From an archaeon (GTDB taxonomy: Archaea > Aenigmatarchaeota > Aenigmatarchaeia > QMZP01 > JAFGSV01): a stretch of 64,000 bases of DNA. The notes beneath the pieces were generated by a model. The model was not told the DNA's origin. It did not search any database and worked only from the letters and a program-made list of their open reading frames with translations. The stretch's first letter is position 1. Each line of letters starts with the position of its first letter. The stretch spans positions 236,257-300,256 of the forward strand of contig JANQNF010000024.1 in the NCBI GenBank assembly GCA_028279705.1, in the 5' to 3' direction. The translations under genes were made by a program, and so were the position numbers. This document shows, piece by piece, positions 36,913-46,799 of this stretch.

Positions 36913-37506
36913 ATGACAGGTGCCATCATGGTGTTCAGGCGAAACGACATAGACAACGAGAGGAGATCGCCACGCGTTTTTGTCAAAATGAAGAGCAGGG
37001 TGACCCATAACAGGCTGAGGGTCAGTGGTGCCATGAAAGAACTGAAGTCTTTTGGTCTTGACGAGGGAATGACTGTCGTGGACTTTGGGTGCGGCAGCGG
37101 CATCTACACGATAGCTGCTGCAAAGGTCGTTGGAAATAGCGGGACCGTCCATGCAGTGGACCTTCACCCGACGCTCCTTGAGATGGCAGAGAAGCGTGCG
37201 CTTGGAATGGGACTCACAAACATAGACACGATTTATTCGGACCTGGAGACCGGTGTGGACGAAGACAGCGTGGACATTGTCATTTTCTACAACGTGCTTA
37301 CGAGTACAAGGAGCGTTCGCGAACTTCTTTTCGAGGCCAACAGGATAATCAAAGAGGACGGAACGCTTCTTATAAGACAATCCGGTATGACTCAGGACAA
37401 GATTAAAGTCATGGTCCTTAAGGACGGTTTCTTCAGCTATCTCGGAAAGAGGGGAAAGACAATGAAGTTCAAAAAGATAATAGGCGCTTTCCACGAAATC
37501 TCGTGA
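36913..37506 (+). CDS. class I SAM-dependent methyltransferase
   Basis: TVVDFGCGSGIYTIAAAKVVGNSGTVHAVDLHP. Confidence 0.85.
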   Translation: MTGAIMVFRRNDIDNERRSPRVFVKMKSRVTHNRLRVSGAMKELKSFGLDEGMTVVDFGCGSGIYTIAAAKVVGNSGTVHAVDLHPTLLEMAEKRALGMGLTNIDTIYSDLETGVDEDSVDIVIFYNVLTSTRSVRELLFEANRIIKEDGTLLIRQSGMTQDKIKVMVLKDGFFSYLGKRGKTMKFKKIIGAFHEIS

Positions 37507-37550
37507 GAAGCTTAATAAACTAAACGACCATATAGACACAACGTGATTTT

Positions 37551-37913
37551 ATGGACACCAGCATAATCACCGGAGACAGGGCACTCTCCCTTGAAAAGTG
37601 GGCAAAGGCTAACACCATAAGCTCAACGATGGCAAAGTCGCTTTCCGATGCCATAGACGACCCCGATGAGACTCCATACCTGCTGAAAAACATAACTGAT
37701 AGTTTCTCCAAGATGAAGAAGGCATCCAAGAAGGCCGTGAGAGAGTCGCTGATAAGGGTGCAGATATACTGCTCCATACACGGCAATTCCGACCCGATAA
37801 AACTGAGCAAGCAGCTCTATATAGCCCAGACCATGGAGAAGCTAATGTTCGGTTTCAACATACTCATCGACGGGATGGAAGAAGAGGAAGAAGAAAAAGA
37901 GAAAAAGAAGTAG
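37551..37913 (+). CDS. hypothetical helical protein
   Basis: 120 aa ORF with ATG start; charged C-terminus. Confidence 0.5.
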   Translation: MDTSIITGDRALSLEKWAKANTISSTMAKSLSDAIDDPDETPYLLKNITDSFSKMKKASKKAVRESLIRVQIYCSIHGNSDPIKLSKQLYIAQTMEKLMFGFNILIDGMEEEEEEKEKKK

Positions 37914-37953
37914 CTAACTTTAATATAAAAAACCAATAATATACTGTGAAAAA

Positions 37954-38688
37954 ATGGACTTGCTGTCGGTTCTGGTCTTAGGTTTCGCTGCGGGCGCATC
38001 CACGCTTCTTGGCGGGCTCATCTACAACTTCTTCAAGGTCGGCAAGCGGTACCTCCAGTGGGCACTTTCGGGTTCAACCGGCGTTCTCCTTTCCGTGATA
38101 ATGCTTGGACTCCTTCCAGAAGCTGTCAATCTTGGCGGTCTCATGTACACCGCGCTGGGCTTCATACTCGGCGGAGTTATTTTCATGGTCGCAGGATTCC
38201 TTTTCCCTCACACTTACCTTTACGAGAAGTACGAGGACAGGCTTTACTCGATACTAAAGACGGGGTCCCTCGTTCTTGCCGGCATATTCCTTTACAACCT
38301 ACCAGCAGGACTCCTTGCCGGTGCTGGGTATGCAGTTTCAGCGTCGCTTGGAACAGCGATGTTCATTGCAGTCGTCCTGCAGAACATCCCGAGGGGAGTA
38401 TCTGTCAGCATCCCGATGTCTCAGACAGCCACTGAGAAAAACAAGATACTCGTGATGCTTCTTGTTTCCGGGATTCCTGCAATGATCGGTGCAGTGATTG
38501 CATTCGGCGCCCTCAGCGGCGCTACCGGCGTCATCCTGTCAACGGGCATATCGCTTTCTGCAGGCGCCATGGTGTTTGTATTCATAGACCAGATGATGCC
38601 CGTAGTCAAAGCTGACAGAAGGATGCACGAAACCGCGATCACTCTTTTCATAGGCCTTTTCATAGGCGTACTTCTCCTGGGGATCTAG
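37954..38688 (+). CDS. ZIP-family metal transporter
   Basis: Multi-TM; LQNIPRGVSVSIPM and AGAMVFVFIDQMMP resemble ZIP TM4/TM5 motifs. Confidence 0.75.
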   Translation: MDLLSVLVLGFAAGASTLLGGLIYNFFKVGKRYLQWALSGSTGVLLSVIMLGLLPEAVNLGGLMYTALGFILGGVIFMVAGFLFPHTYLYEKYEDRLYSILKTGSLVLAGIFLYNLPAGLLAGAGYAVSASLGTAMFIAVVLQNIPRGVSVSIPMSQTATEKNKILVMLLVSGIPAMIGAVIAFGALSGATGVILSTGISLSAGAMVFVFIDQMMPVVKADRRMHETAITLFIGLFIGVLLLGI

Positions 38689-39198
38689 ATGATAACCGTT
38701 CTCAGAATCGGCCATCGCGCAGGCAGGGACCCCCGCATAGCCACGCACTGCGCGCTTACGTCCAGGGCACTCGGTGCTGAACGCATAGTCTATACGGGCG
38801 AAAAAGACAGTGACATGGAGAAATCTGTCAGAAAGATCGTCGATAACTGGGGCGGACCTTTTGAAATAACGTACGAGAAGAGCTGGCGAAAAGTCTTGAA
38901 AGATTCTGGTGCAAAGAGCGTGCACCTAACCATGTACGGACTTCCTTTACAGAATGAGATATCGAAGATACGGAAGGCTAGAGACGTCATTATAATAATA
39001 GGTGGTGAGAAGGTGCCTATGGAAGTGTACAATACGGTTGACCACAACGTAGCCGTTACGAGCCAGCCCCATTCGGAAGTAGCTTCACTTGCGGTTTTCC
39101 TCCACGAATATCAGCAGGGAAAGGGACTCGATAAGAAGTTCAAAAACGCCAAGATGAGCCTGGTCCCGCAGAAGTGCGGGAAGAAAATAATTAATTAG
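38689..39198 (+). CDS. trm56: tRNA (cytidine-56) 2'-O-methyltransferase aTrm56
   Basis: VLRIGHRAGRDPRIATHCALTSRALGAERIVYTG; IIIIGGEKVPMEVYNTVDHNVAVTSQPHSEVASLAVFLHEY. Confidence 0.93.
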   Translation: MITVLRIGHRAGRDPRIATHCALTSRALGAERIVYTGEKDSDMEKSVRKIVDNWGGPFEITYEKSWRKVLKDSGAKSVHLTMYGLPLQNEISKIRKARDVIIIIGGEKVPMEVYNTVDHNVAVTSQPHSEVASLAVFLHEYQQGKGLDKKFKNAKMSLVPQKCGKKIIN

Positions 39199-39234
39199 TT
39201 GTCACTCTTAAGTTATAACTTTATAAATGTATAA

Positions 39235-39789
39235 GTGATAATGTTTGTTATGGGTGGAATTCTAACTGACGCTAAATATATTGTAGATGCTATAGACCAA
39301 GCTATATACGGTGTAATGGAAAATCCTGATTATGGCGGTCAGGTAGGATGTGTAATAGTGGGACCTAACGGTGATGTACTGTGTAGATCATACAACAAGA
39401 AAGTCAATGGAAAACGACTTCATGCGGAAGAAATAGCCCTTAATGAAGTTGGAGATATGGATATCAGCGGTTCTACAATGTATCTTACTATAGAACCATG
39501 TAACGGCAATGTCCATCATGACAGGAAGCATTGCTGCGAGCAGATAGTCAATGCTGGTGTAGGCAGAGTAGTGATGGCTAACCGCAAGTTCAGATACGAA
39601 GGCGGTGCGGATTACATAAGAAAAAGCGACATACCTGTCGACACTATCGAGAATGACAAAATAAATCAGCTCTGTGGCCTGCTTGCAAAGAGTGTTAAAG
39701 ACGGTTCTTTCAGCAAGAAAACATTGAACAAGATAGCGAGTGCCAGGAGTAATATTACCCTATTTAGCGAGCAACACTACCCTGCTTGA
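39235..39789 (+). CDS. zinc-dependent nucleoside/nucleotide deaminase-like protein
   Basis: HAEEIALNEV and TIEPCNG...CCEQIVNAGVGRVVMA (deaminase HAE / PC...C). Confidence 0.75.
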   Translation: MIMFVMGGILTDAKYIVDAIDQAIYGVMENPDYGGQVGCVIVGPNGDVLCRSYNKKVNGKRLHAEEIALNEVGDMDISGSTMYLTIEPCNGNVHHDRKHCCEQIVNAGVGRVVMANRKFRYEGGADYIRKSDIPVDTIENDKINQLCGLLAKSVKDGSFSKKTLNKIASARSNITLFSEQHYPA

Positions 39790-40671
39790 CTTCTGCTCGT
39801 TCTTGTATTTGTAACCTGTGAGCTTGGACAGCTTTTCTGCAAATGCCCTGACATCCTTGTGGTAGAGCATGTTCTCCTTTTTCAGCCGCTTCCTGCTGAA
39901 TCCTACCCACATGTAGCTCTTGGCCTCGATGAAATCGGGACTCGCCTTTTTTATGAGCTCTGCGTAGCCTTCAAGATTATTGTCATTCAGACCCTTCACC
40001 AGTGTCAGTCTCAGTACCTTTGTACACGAGAACGAGTCCATTAATTCCAGACTCCGATTGAAGCGTTCCCAGTAGTCCTTTAGCAGCGGACTGTCCACCT
40101 TTTTGTAAGTCTCACTATCGGGAGCATCCAGTGATATGTACAGGTTCGTCGGTTCCGTTATACCTTCCAGCCTTTCTGGGTACTGTCCATTAGTGACGAG
40201 GAATGTGGTAAATCCCCTCTTGTGGAATTCTTCGATGAGCTCCGAGATTCTGTTATATGCAGTCGGCTCTCCTGAGAGCGATATGGCAGCCTGGTTAGGT
40301 TCCTGCGCTTCCTCCCACTTCCTCTTGTCCGCCCTGTCAAGGCCTTTGAAGCCCGTCAGGAGCAGCCTCTGCTGCTCTATGCACCGGTCTATAACTTCCG
40401 ATGGTTCATTCACATTTCCCCCGCTTTCCGGACTTTTCATGGTCTTCTCCACTGCGCGCCAGCAGTATACGCACCTGTTAGGGCACCAAGCGACGCTTGG
40501 TGTCATCTGAAGGCACCGGTGGCTCTCTATGCCGTAGAACTTCTGTTTGTAGCAAACGCCTTCGCCGCGAAGGGACTTTTTAGTCCATTCGCATATCTTC
40601 ACAGCGGAATGCCTGCCTGCCATCCTGTACTGCTGCCTTCGAAAAAGCTTCTCAAGGTCCTGATTAACCAT
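39760..40671 (-). CDS. taw1: 4-demethylwyosine synthase (TYW1/Taw1, radical SAM)
   Basis: CLQMTPSVAWCPNRCVYCWR (CxxxCxxC radical SAM cluster), ISLSGEPTAY. Confidence 0.95.
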   Translation of the reverse strand: MVNQDLEKLFRRQQYRMAGRHSAVKICEWTKKSLRGEGVCYKQKFYGIESHRCLQMTPSVAWCPNRCVYCWRAVEKTMKSPESGGNVNEPSEVIDRCIEQQRLLLTGFKGLDRADKRKWEEAQEPNQAAISLSGEPTAYNRISELIEEFHKRGFTTFLVTNGQYPERLEGITEPTNLYISLDAPDSETYKKVDSPLLKDYWERFNRSLELMDSFSCTKVLRLTLVKGLNDNNLEGYAELIKKASPDFIEAKSYMWVGFSRKRLKKENMLYHKDVRAFAEKLSKLTGYKYKNEQKSSRVVLLAK

Positions 40672-40766
40672 AACAAGAATAGCGTGAAAGCTCTTTAAAA
40701 ACTGACGATGTCGCCAAGCAAAGGTTTAAAAATGTTTGTACCAATCTATGGAATCTGGGTGATGAT

Positions 40767-41579
40767 ATGCACAGTAAAATGATTTTATCTGGTAATGGAA
40801 TGTATGGTAACGGAAAATCCAAAAATGAAATATATAATGCTGGTACGGAGGCTCTTAAGTGCATAACACAAAACGGTTACAATACCATAGTCCTCGGTCC
40901 ATGGACTAATCCGGTCTTCAAGGCTTTTATCAGGAACGAGAAAGAGTTTAATAAAAAATTAAAAGTATGCTTTGCGTCGAATTCGGTTGAAAAATATGCA
41001 GATGGCTTTTGTGGAAAAATATCCGATGATGAAATTTACGAAAAAGTCAGCTTGGACGACCTCGGCGATTCTCACATCTACATAACAACAGCGGATCTTA
41101 TGGAATTTCCGATAAATGCCATGATAAGGGGTCTAAAACGCAATCCCGGGGGCACTGACGAACTTTCACTGAAAGATGATAATGAATATACCGAGCAATT
41201 CAAGACAATTGTCGTTGCACGCGGTGGGCAGTTTGGTATGAGAAATTATCTTCATGGTAAAGACTCGACAATAGCGGTAGAAATCGGCAAGGATCGTGCA
41301 AACAAGATCAATAAAGAAATCAAAAAACGCTTCAGACTGAAAACAGAGCCAAATCTCAGAGTCCACAATGGCGACATTTTCATCAACAGCGAAGGGAACT
41401 ACATTTCCGACGTTCCTGTAAGTCACATGAATTACCATACTTCTGAAATCATGAAATTCAATGACATTGCTCTTGGGATTGATGGAGTCGTTGCCACAGG
41501 AATTGTCCCTGGTGAACACGTAGACGCCTTTTATACCGGAATAGGCAACCACGTACAACTCATGAAGGAACTCGTGTGA
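40767..41579 (+). CDS. hypothetical protein
   Basis: 270 aa ORF, no recognised domain. Confidence 0.55.
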   Translation: MHSKMILSGNGMYGNGKSKNEIYNAGTEALKCITQNGYNTIVLGPWTNPVFKAFIRNEKEFNKKLKVCFASNSVEKYADGFCGKISDDEIYEKVSLDDLGDSHIYITTADLMEFPINAMIRGLKRNPGGTDELSLKDDNEYTEQFKTIVVARGGQFGMRNYLHGKDSTIAVEIGKDRANKINKEIKKRFRLKTEPNLRVHNGDIFINSEGNYISDVPVSHMNYHTSEIMKFNDIALGIDGVVATGIVPGEHVDAFYTGIGNHVQLMKELV

Positions 41580-41620
41580 CATGGTGTCTCTTTAAAAGCC
41601 GCCTGTTCATCTAATCTAAC

Positions 41621-42436
41621 ATGAATGTAAACAACAGTGTATGTCTCGTAGGTTGCGGCTCCATAGGAACGATCATAGCCGAATATCTGGACAGCGACAG
41701 CGCTTTTGATCTTTCTTATCTTCTCGACAGCGACGCTTCCGCTGCCAAGAAACTTTCTGGAAAGCTGAAGTCCGGGCCAATAATCATACGTGAATTAGCT
41801 GAGATGGACGACGTGGACCTCGTCATAGAGGCAGCTTCACAGGACTTTGTAAGGCAGAACGGTAAGGCTGTTCTCGGGAAATCGGACATCATGGTACTGA
41901 GTGTCGGTGCACTAGCTGATGAGAAGCTTCTTGGGGACATGAAAAAGACCGCAGAAGAAAATGGAAAGAGTATCTACATACCATCAGGCGCCATACCGGG
42001 ACTGGACGGCATAAAGGCGGCGTCCATTGAAGGGCTAGAAAATGTGCTTCTCACTACCAGGAAGCCTCCGGAAAGCTTTGAGGATTCTTCATATGTTAAA
42101 AAGAAAGGCATTGAAATAAAGTCCATAAAAGAACCCATGACCATTTTCGAGGGCAGCGCAGAGGAGGCTGCTTTGATGTTTCCAAGGAACGTCAACGTCT
42201 CAATAGCACTCTCGCTTGCCGGCATTGGTGCTGAGAAGACAAGAGTCAGGGTAATAGCTGACCCTTCTGTTGAGAGGAACGTCCATGAAATAGAGGCGAA
42301 TGGAGATTTCGGCAAAATGGAGCTGCGTACAGAAAATCTGCCTTCTCCGAAAAACCCAAGAACTTCTTACCTTGCTGCCCTTTCGGCAATAGCGATGCTG
42401 AAGGGAATGACCGGCAGCATCCAGGTAGGAACTTAA
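41621..42436 (+). CDS. nadX: L-aspartate dehydrogenase
   Basis: Rossmann VGCGSIGTIIAEYL; YIPSGAIPGLDGIKAA; FPRNVNVSIALSLAGIG. Confidence 0.9.
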   Translation: MNVNNSVCLVGCGSIGTIIAEYLDSDSAFDLSYLLDSDASAAKKLSGKLKSGPIIIRELAEMDDVDLVIEAASQDFVRQNGKAVLGKSDIMVLSVGALADEKLLGDMKKTAEENGKSIYIPSGAIPGLDGIKAASIEGLENVLLTTRKPPESFEDSSYVKKKGIEIKSIKEPMTIFEGSAEEAALMFPRNVNVSIALSLAGIGAEKTRVRVIADPSVERNVHEIEANGDFGKMELRTENLPSPKNPRTSYLAALSAIAMLKGMTGSIQVGT

Positions 42437-42458
42437 ATCACGGACTGCTTTTTGTTAC

Positions 42459-43076
42459 ATGGACATAGAATTCATAGTCAGTGAGATGCGCAAGAAAGTC
42501 GGTGGCAAGGCAATAGTGTGGAACGAAGACCCTTTCTGCGTACTCATTTCCACGGTTCTTTCCCAGCGGACCAAGGACGAGAACACAAAGAAGGCGTCTG
42601 ACAGACTGTTCTCGGTTTACAAGACACCGTGGGAAATAGCAAATGCTCCCAATGAAAAGCTTGAGGAACTGGTAAGGCCAAGCGGTTTCTACAAGGTCAA
42701 GGCCGAGAGGATAAAGACGATATCAAAGCAGCTCATCGATAAGTTCAGTGGGAAGGTTCCAAGGAAGCGCGAGGACATGATGCAGCTGGAAGGTGTCGGG
42801 CCCAAGACTGCAGGCTGCGTCCAGGTGTACGGGTTCGACGACGACGCGCTGCCTGTTGACACTCACGTTCACCGTATTTCCAACAGACTGGGACTTGTGA
42901 ACACGAAGACTCCGGAAGAAACCGAACCCGTCCTAAAGGAATCCATTCCGAGAAAGCACTGGAAGGAAATAAACCTTCTCATGGTAAGGTACGGGCAGAA
43001 TGTCTGCCTGCCGAGGAATCCCAGATGCACTATTTGCGGGCTGAAGAAAGTATGCGGATACTATAACTCAGGATGA
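42459..43076 (+). CDS. nth: endonuclease III (HhH-GPD)
   Basis: VLSQRTKDENT, LEGVGPKTAGCV, PVDTHVHRISNRLGLV, C-terminal Cys cluster. Confidence 0.96.
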   Translation: MDIEFIVSEMRKKVGGKAIVWNEDPFCVLISTVLSQRTKDENTKKASDRLFSVYKTPWEIANAPNEKLEELVRPSGFYKVKAERIKTISKQLIDKFSGKVPRKREDMMQLEGVGPKTAGCVQVYGFDDDALPVDTHVHRISNRLGLVNTKTPEETEPVLKESIPRKHWKEINLLMVRYGQNVCLPRNPRCTICGLKKVCGYYNSG

Positions 43077-43626
43077 ATATCGACATGGATGTTGATGACA
43101 CCATTTCTATTACCGCGTTCATTCCAAACGGCCTCGGTGCGAAGAAGAACGGGAAACTTATTGCAGAAATCACACCGAGGACGAAAACCGCTAGGCCGAG
43201 TTTTCTTTCTTCTGTTTTCCGCATGACGTTTCCAATGAGGACTAGTGTAATAGTGGAGAATACGAAGAAAAGGAATGACGCAAGCGTATGCGGCATGCCG
43301 GCATCCACTGGGAATATTCCCACAAAGCACAGGAAGAACGTTGTCAGGAACAATGTAGCAAGGCCGTACTCGCTTTCCTCTCCACTGAATATTCCTGATT
43401 TTCTTATTCCAAGCGAAAACACGACTCCCAGTGCTCCCCCCATTATCAGTCCGTTGTTGAAGATTGGTGCGGACGGCAGCGTGGTCCTTCCAAGATCGGA
43501 AAGCCAGCTTCCCGTCCACGTGAACCACGGTGACAGTGATATCGCGATGAATATGGACGACAATGACACGACGGCTGCAATAATGCCGCATATTGCAGCG
43601 ATATTCAGTGGTATTGGGTTTTTCAT
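43030..43626 (-). CDS. DUF998-like membrane protein
   Basis: Multi-TM; SPWFTWTGSWLSDLGRT, PVDAGMPHTLASFLFF. Confidence 0.75.
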   Translation of the reverse strand: MKNPIPLNIAAICGIIAAVVSLSSIFIAISLSPWFTWTGSWLSDLGRTTLPSAPIFNNGLIMGGALGVVFSLGIRKSGIFSGEESEYGLATLFLTTFFLCFVGIFPVDAGMPHTLASFLFFVFSTITLVLIGNVMRKTEERKLGLAVFVLGVISAISFPFFFAPRPFGMNAVIEMVSSTSMSIFILSYSIRILSSARK

Positions 43627-43865
43627 TTAGAACCCTTCTTCTGCGCTTTTATGCGCTTCTTTTCGAGCTTCAACCGCTTCTTCTCGAGATCATAGTCTAT
43701 TTCATCTTTGGATTTCTGAGGCTTCTCTTCCACAGGCTTTTCGGCAGGCTTCTTCTTATGCAGCCTTGCGATGACGAGCTTGCTTAAGTATTTACCAAAA
43801 TATCCAATGAAGCCTGCGATGAAAATGACCAATATCCATTTTGCCGCTTCCACTGGTTCTATCAT
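43623..43865 (-). CDS. small membrane-anchored charged protein
   Basis: 80 aa; N-terminal TM then K/E-rich helix. Confidence 0.55.
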   Translation of the reverse strand: MIEPVEAAKWILVIFIAGFIGYFGKYLSKLVIARLHKKKPAEKPVEEKPQKSKDEIDYDLEKKRLKLEKKRIKAQKKGSK

Positions 43866-43904
43866 AGAAATAATATGGAAAAGATAAAATAAAAGAATGA
43901 AGGC

Positions 43905-44351
43905 TCACGCCTTCACCACAAGGGTCTTTGCCGCCATGTCACCAACTCTCTGCTTCTTCTCGCTTGCAAGCACCACGATGAGCCCGACGATGTACATCCC
44001 GATGCCATCGATCATTCTCAGTATGGTTCTTACGAGGGCGTCCATGTATGTCACCTGCTTGCCGTTCTCCTTGACGACTTTTATGTTCACCATTCTTTTA
44101 CCTATCGTCTGTCCTGTCGTGCCCTCGAAGTATGTGAAATATCCAAGTCCTATCAGTAGAGACAGTACTGTGAAGAGCATCGAAGAGCCAGCGAGGCCGG
44201 CAGCAGCCGCGGGGTTCGTGTAGTTTGTCATGTTCATCATCATAGCCTGCATACCAAGCGGTAGTGACAATACGACCATGACGATTGCAAGTATTATGGT
44301 GTCAACTATGATGGCAACGACCCTGTTTATTACGTCAGCATTTTCGGCCAT
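43905..44351 (-). CDS. RDD-family membrane protein
   Basis: VINRVVAIIVDTIILAIVM ... GQTIGKRMVNIKVVKENG; start at MAENADV. Confidence 0.85.
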   Translation of the reverse strand: MAENADVINRVVAIIVDTIILAIVMVVLSLPLGMQAMMMNMTNYTNPAAAAGLAGSSMLFTVLSLLIGLGYFTYFEGTTGQTIGKRMVNIKVVKENGKQVTYMDALVRTILRMIDGIGMYIVGLIVVLASEKKQRVGDMAAKTLVVKA

Positions 44352-44417
44352 AGAATACCTCCACTTTTTAATTGGAGTCCTTCTAATAAATAACAAGTCA
44401 TAAAGAGAGGTGTACAT

Positions 44418-45044
44418 ATGGTCAGAAGCGTACATGGTTATGCAAAAGCCACGGTCGTACTGCTCGTGGCAAATTTCATAATGTTCATACTACAAATAGT
44501 CGTGGCTCCGTTCACGGAACTGGTAGCACTCACGCCCACGATGGCGTTCTCGGGCTACTACTGGCAGTTCTTCACCTACATGTTCGCCCACGGTGGAATA
44601 ACCCATCTAGGACTCAACATGCTTGCACTCTTCATGTTCGGCGGCGTGATGGAGAGGACTCTTGGGACCGGCAGGTTCCTGGCACTCTATTTCATCTCCG
44701 GCATTTTCTCAGGGATGTTCCACCTGGCGCTGACTGGAATTTCAGACATCCCGCTTCTTGGCGCAAGTGGTGCAGTGTTTGCCGTTCTTGCAGCATATGC
44801 GTTCAAGTTCCCAAGAAACATCATATTCGTCTTCCCGGGCATCCCTGTACCGTCAGCGCTTCTTGTAGCATTCTTTGTCATTTTCGAGCTGTTTTCAGGC
44901 ATTTTCGGCCTCCAGGAAGGAATTGCAAACTTCGGGCATCTCGGCGGTATAATATCGGGACTTGCGCTCATGTATTACTGGAAGAGGACGGAAAAGGCAG
45001 GGCCGGAGCCGGAGACTGTCGAATGGGTATGGGAGAGCTGGTGA
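44418..45044 (+). CDS. rhomboid-family intramembrane protease
   Basis: HLGLNMLALFMFG, GASGAVFAVLAAYA (catalytic Ser), GHLGGIISGL (His). Confidence 0.95.
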   Translation: MVRSVHGYAKATVVLLVANFIMFILQIVVAPFTELVALTPTMAFSGYYWQFFTYMFAHGGITHLGLNMLALFMFGGVMERTLGTGRFLALYFISGIFSGMFHLALTGISDIPLLGASGAVFAVLAAYAFKFPRNIIFVFPGIPVPSALLVAFFVIFELFSGIFGLQEGIANFGHLGGIISGLALMYYWKRTEKAGPEPETVEWVWESW

Positions 45045-45048
45045 TTGC

Positions 45049-45597
45049 ATGAGAGTCTATTTCGTGACAGGCAACTCGATGAAGTTCAACGAGGCAAAGT
45101 CCATACTTTCCGGACATGGTGTGGAAGTCGTTCAGAAGAAGCTTGATATAGACGAGGTTCAGGACAAAGATCCGGCAAAGGTGTCCAGGCTGAAGGCAAA
45201 GCTCGCATACAATGTCCTGAAAGAGCCGCTTTTAGTGGAAGACACCGGACTTTGTATAGAGTCCATGAACGGCTATCCCGGGACCTTGGTGAAGCACTTT
45301 TTCAGCGCAATGGGCCCGCAGGGACTCGTTCGATACCTTGACGGCAAGGACAGGACTGCAGATGCCGTCACCGTTGTTTCATACTGCGACTCCGAAGGCA
45401 ATGTCACGAGCTTTGAAGGAAGGACGAGCGGCAGGATAAGCGAGACCGTCAAGGCAGGCTATGACTTCGCATGGGACGTCATCTTCGTCCCAAACGGCTA
45501 CGAAAAGACGTACTCTGAGCTTGGGATGAAAGAAAAAAACGAGATATCGCAGCGAAGCAAGGCTGTCAGGAAGTTCGCCGAATGGATTAAACAGTAA
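45049..45597 (+). CDS. XTP/dITP diphosphatase (HAM1/RdgB)
   Basis: VYFVTGNSMKFNEAKSIL, LLVEDTGLCIESMNGYPG; start corrected to 45049. Confidence 0.95.
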   Translation: MRVYFVTGNSMKFNEAKSILSGHGVEVVQKKLDIDEVQDKDPAKVSRLKAKLAYNVLKEPLLVEDTGLCIESMNGYPGTLVKHFFSAMGPQGLVRYLDGKDRTADAVTVVSYCDSEGNVTSFEGRTSGRISETVKAGYDFAWDVIFVPNGYEKTYSELGMKEKNEISQRSKAVRKFAEWIKQ

Positions 45598-45634
45598 GAA
45601 AAGAATAACAAGAACCTAAACTGGAACTTGCTGG

Positions 45635-46102
45635 CTAACAGAATCGCTCTTCTAAAACAGTGTCATAATCCTTGTGTCCGATTCCTATACTGCGTGCACC
45701 CGGAATAGAGGAAGTCATGAAAGGGTCCAGCCTTTTCGCAAACCATTCGGACCTTTTCTTCAGTCTCACGATTTCTCTCTTTGTCATGTTTTTGGGGAGA
45801 TCTCTACGACCTAAATATGAATTTCCATCTATCATTTCGAAGATTTCCGATGCTATGGGATCACTCTTGTCATTTTTCATTTCTTTCTCCATGTATCTTA
45901 GTGCACTCCTCCTTGTCCAGAATCTTTTCGTCTTTTCATTAACGGATGGTAGAATTTCAGGATTTTCAGGATTTGAATAGTAAGATAACACGTGATACAA
46001 CGGGTATTTCAATGATTCATACTTTACACACCTTCCCAGACTGGTTTTCTCTGACCCTATATACAAGTCCACGTGCTTTTTCTCGTCCATAACAATCGAC
46101 AT
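45635..46102 (-). CDS. hypothetical protein
   Basis: 155 aa ORF. Confidence 0.5.
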   Translation of the reverse strand: MSIVMDEKKHVDLYIGSEKTSLGRCVKYESLKYPLYHVLSYYSNPENPEILPSVNEKTKRFWTRRSALRYMEKEMKNDKSDPIASEIFEMIDGNSYLGRRDLPKNMTKREIVRLKKRSEWFAKRLDPFMTSSIPGARSIGIGHKDYDTVLEERFC

Positions 46103-46211
46103 CGCAGCTAGTTTTAAAAACCCGTTTCATTACTGCAAGATCACACTTTAAAATTTTTCAGTGACAGCTCAATCATTTGCCGTTTTTATTCCTTTCCCCT
46201 AAAAGTAATTA

Positions 46212-46775
46212 ATGGGCAGTGATACAGAATCTCTCGTAAATGATTTTGTCTACGGCGGCAAGAAAGCCAAGGATTTGTCACTATTGGGACTTTCACTGAT
46301 GGGTGACAGGGGAGCCGATGCCCTCATAGGGATAATCAAAGATGACAGGGTTTGCAAGAAGCGATGGTTTTTAGGTGCATTGGTCAATGGCAAGTACAAG
46401 GAAACCCCACTAGGAAAGCTTCACGCTGAGAAGATAATCACGAACCTTGCTTCTACAGAAAGTCTCACTGCGCTTGAGTACCTTCAAAATTCCATCAGTA
46501 CACTTGAGGCCGGGGAACCCCGCATATGGGAGGGCGATTACACCGGACCCAGCTATTCCGAGATCCCGCTTCGCACTGTGGAGACCACACCTTACGTTTT
46601 CACTTCAGCTGACAGTGCCCTTTCCAGGTTCCTGGACTATGAATGTGAAGCTGATTCAAAGCTTGAAAGTAACGAAAAGGACTCCGAATACGTCAAGCAT
46701 TCCAATACTTATGATGAAGATTTCCATGGACTAATCTTCGATTCGATATCCAGGCTCAGGGATTCACTCGAATAA
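46212..46775 (+). CDS. hypothetical protein
   Basis: 187 aa ORF. Confidence 0.5.
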   Translation: MGSDTESLVNDFVYGGKKAKDLSLLGLSLMGDRGADALIGIIKDDRVCKKRWFLGALVNGKYKETPLGKLHAEKIITNLASTESLTALEYLQNSISTLEAGEPRIWEGDYTGPSYSEIPLRTVETTPYVFTSADSALSRFLDYECEADSKLESNEKDSEYVKHSNTYDEDFHGLIFDSISRLRDSLE

Positions 46776-46799
46776 AAGTGGATTATAATATCAACGCTT

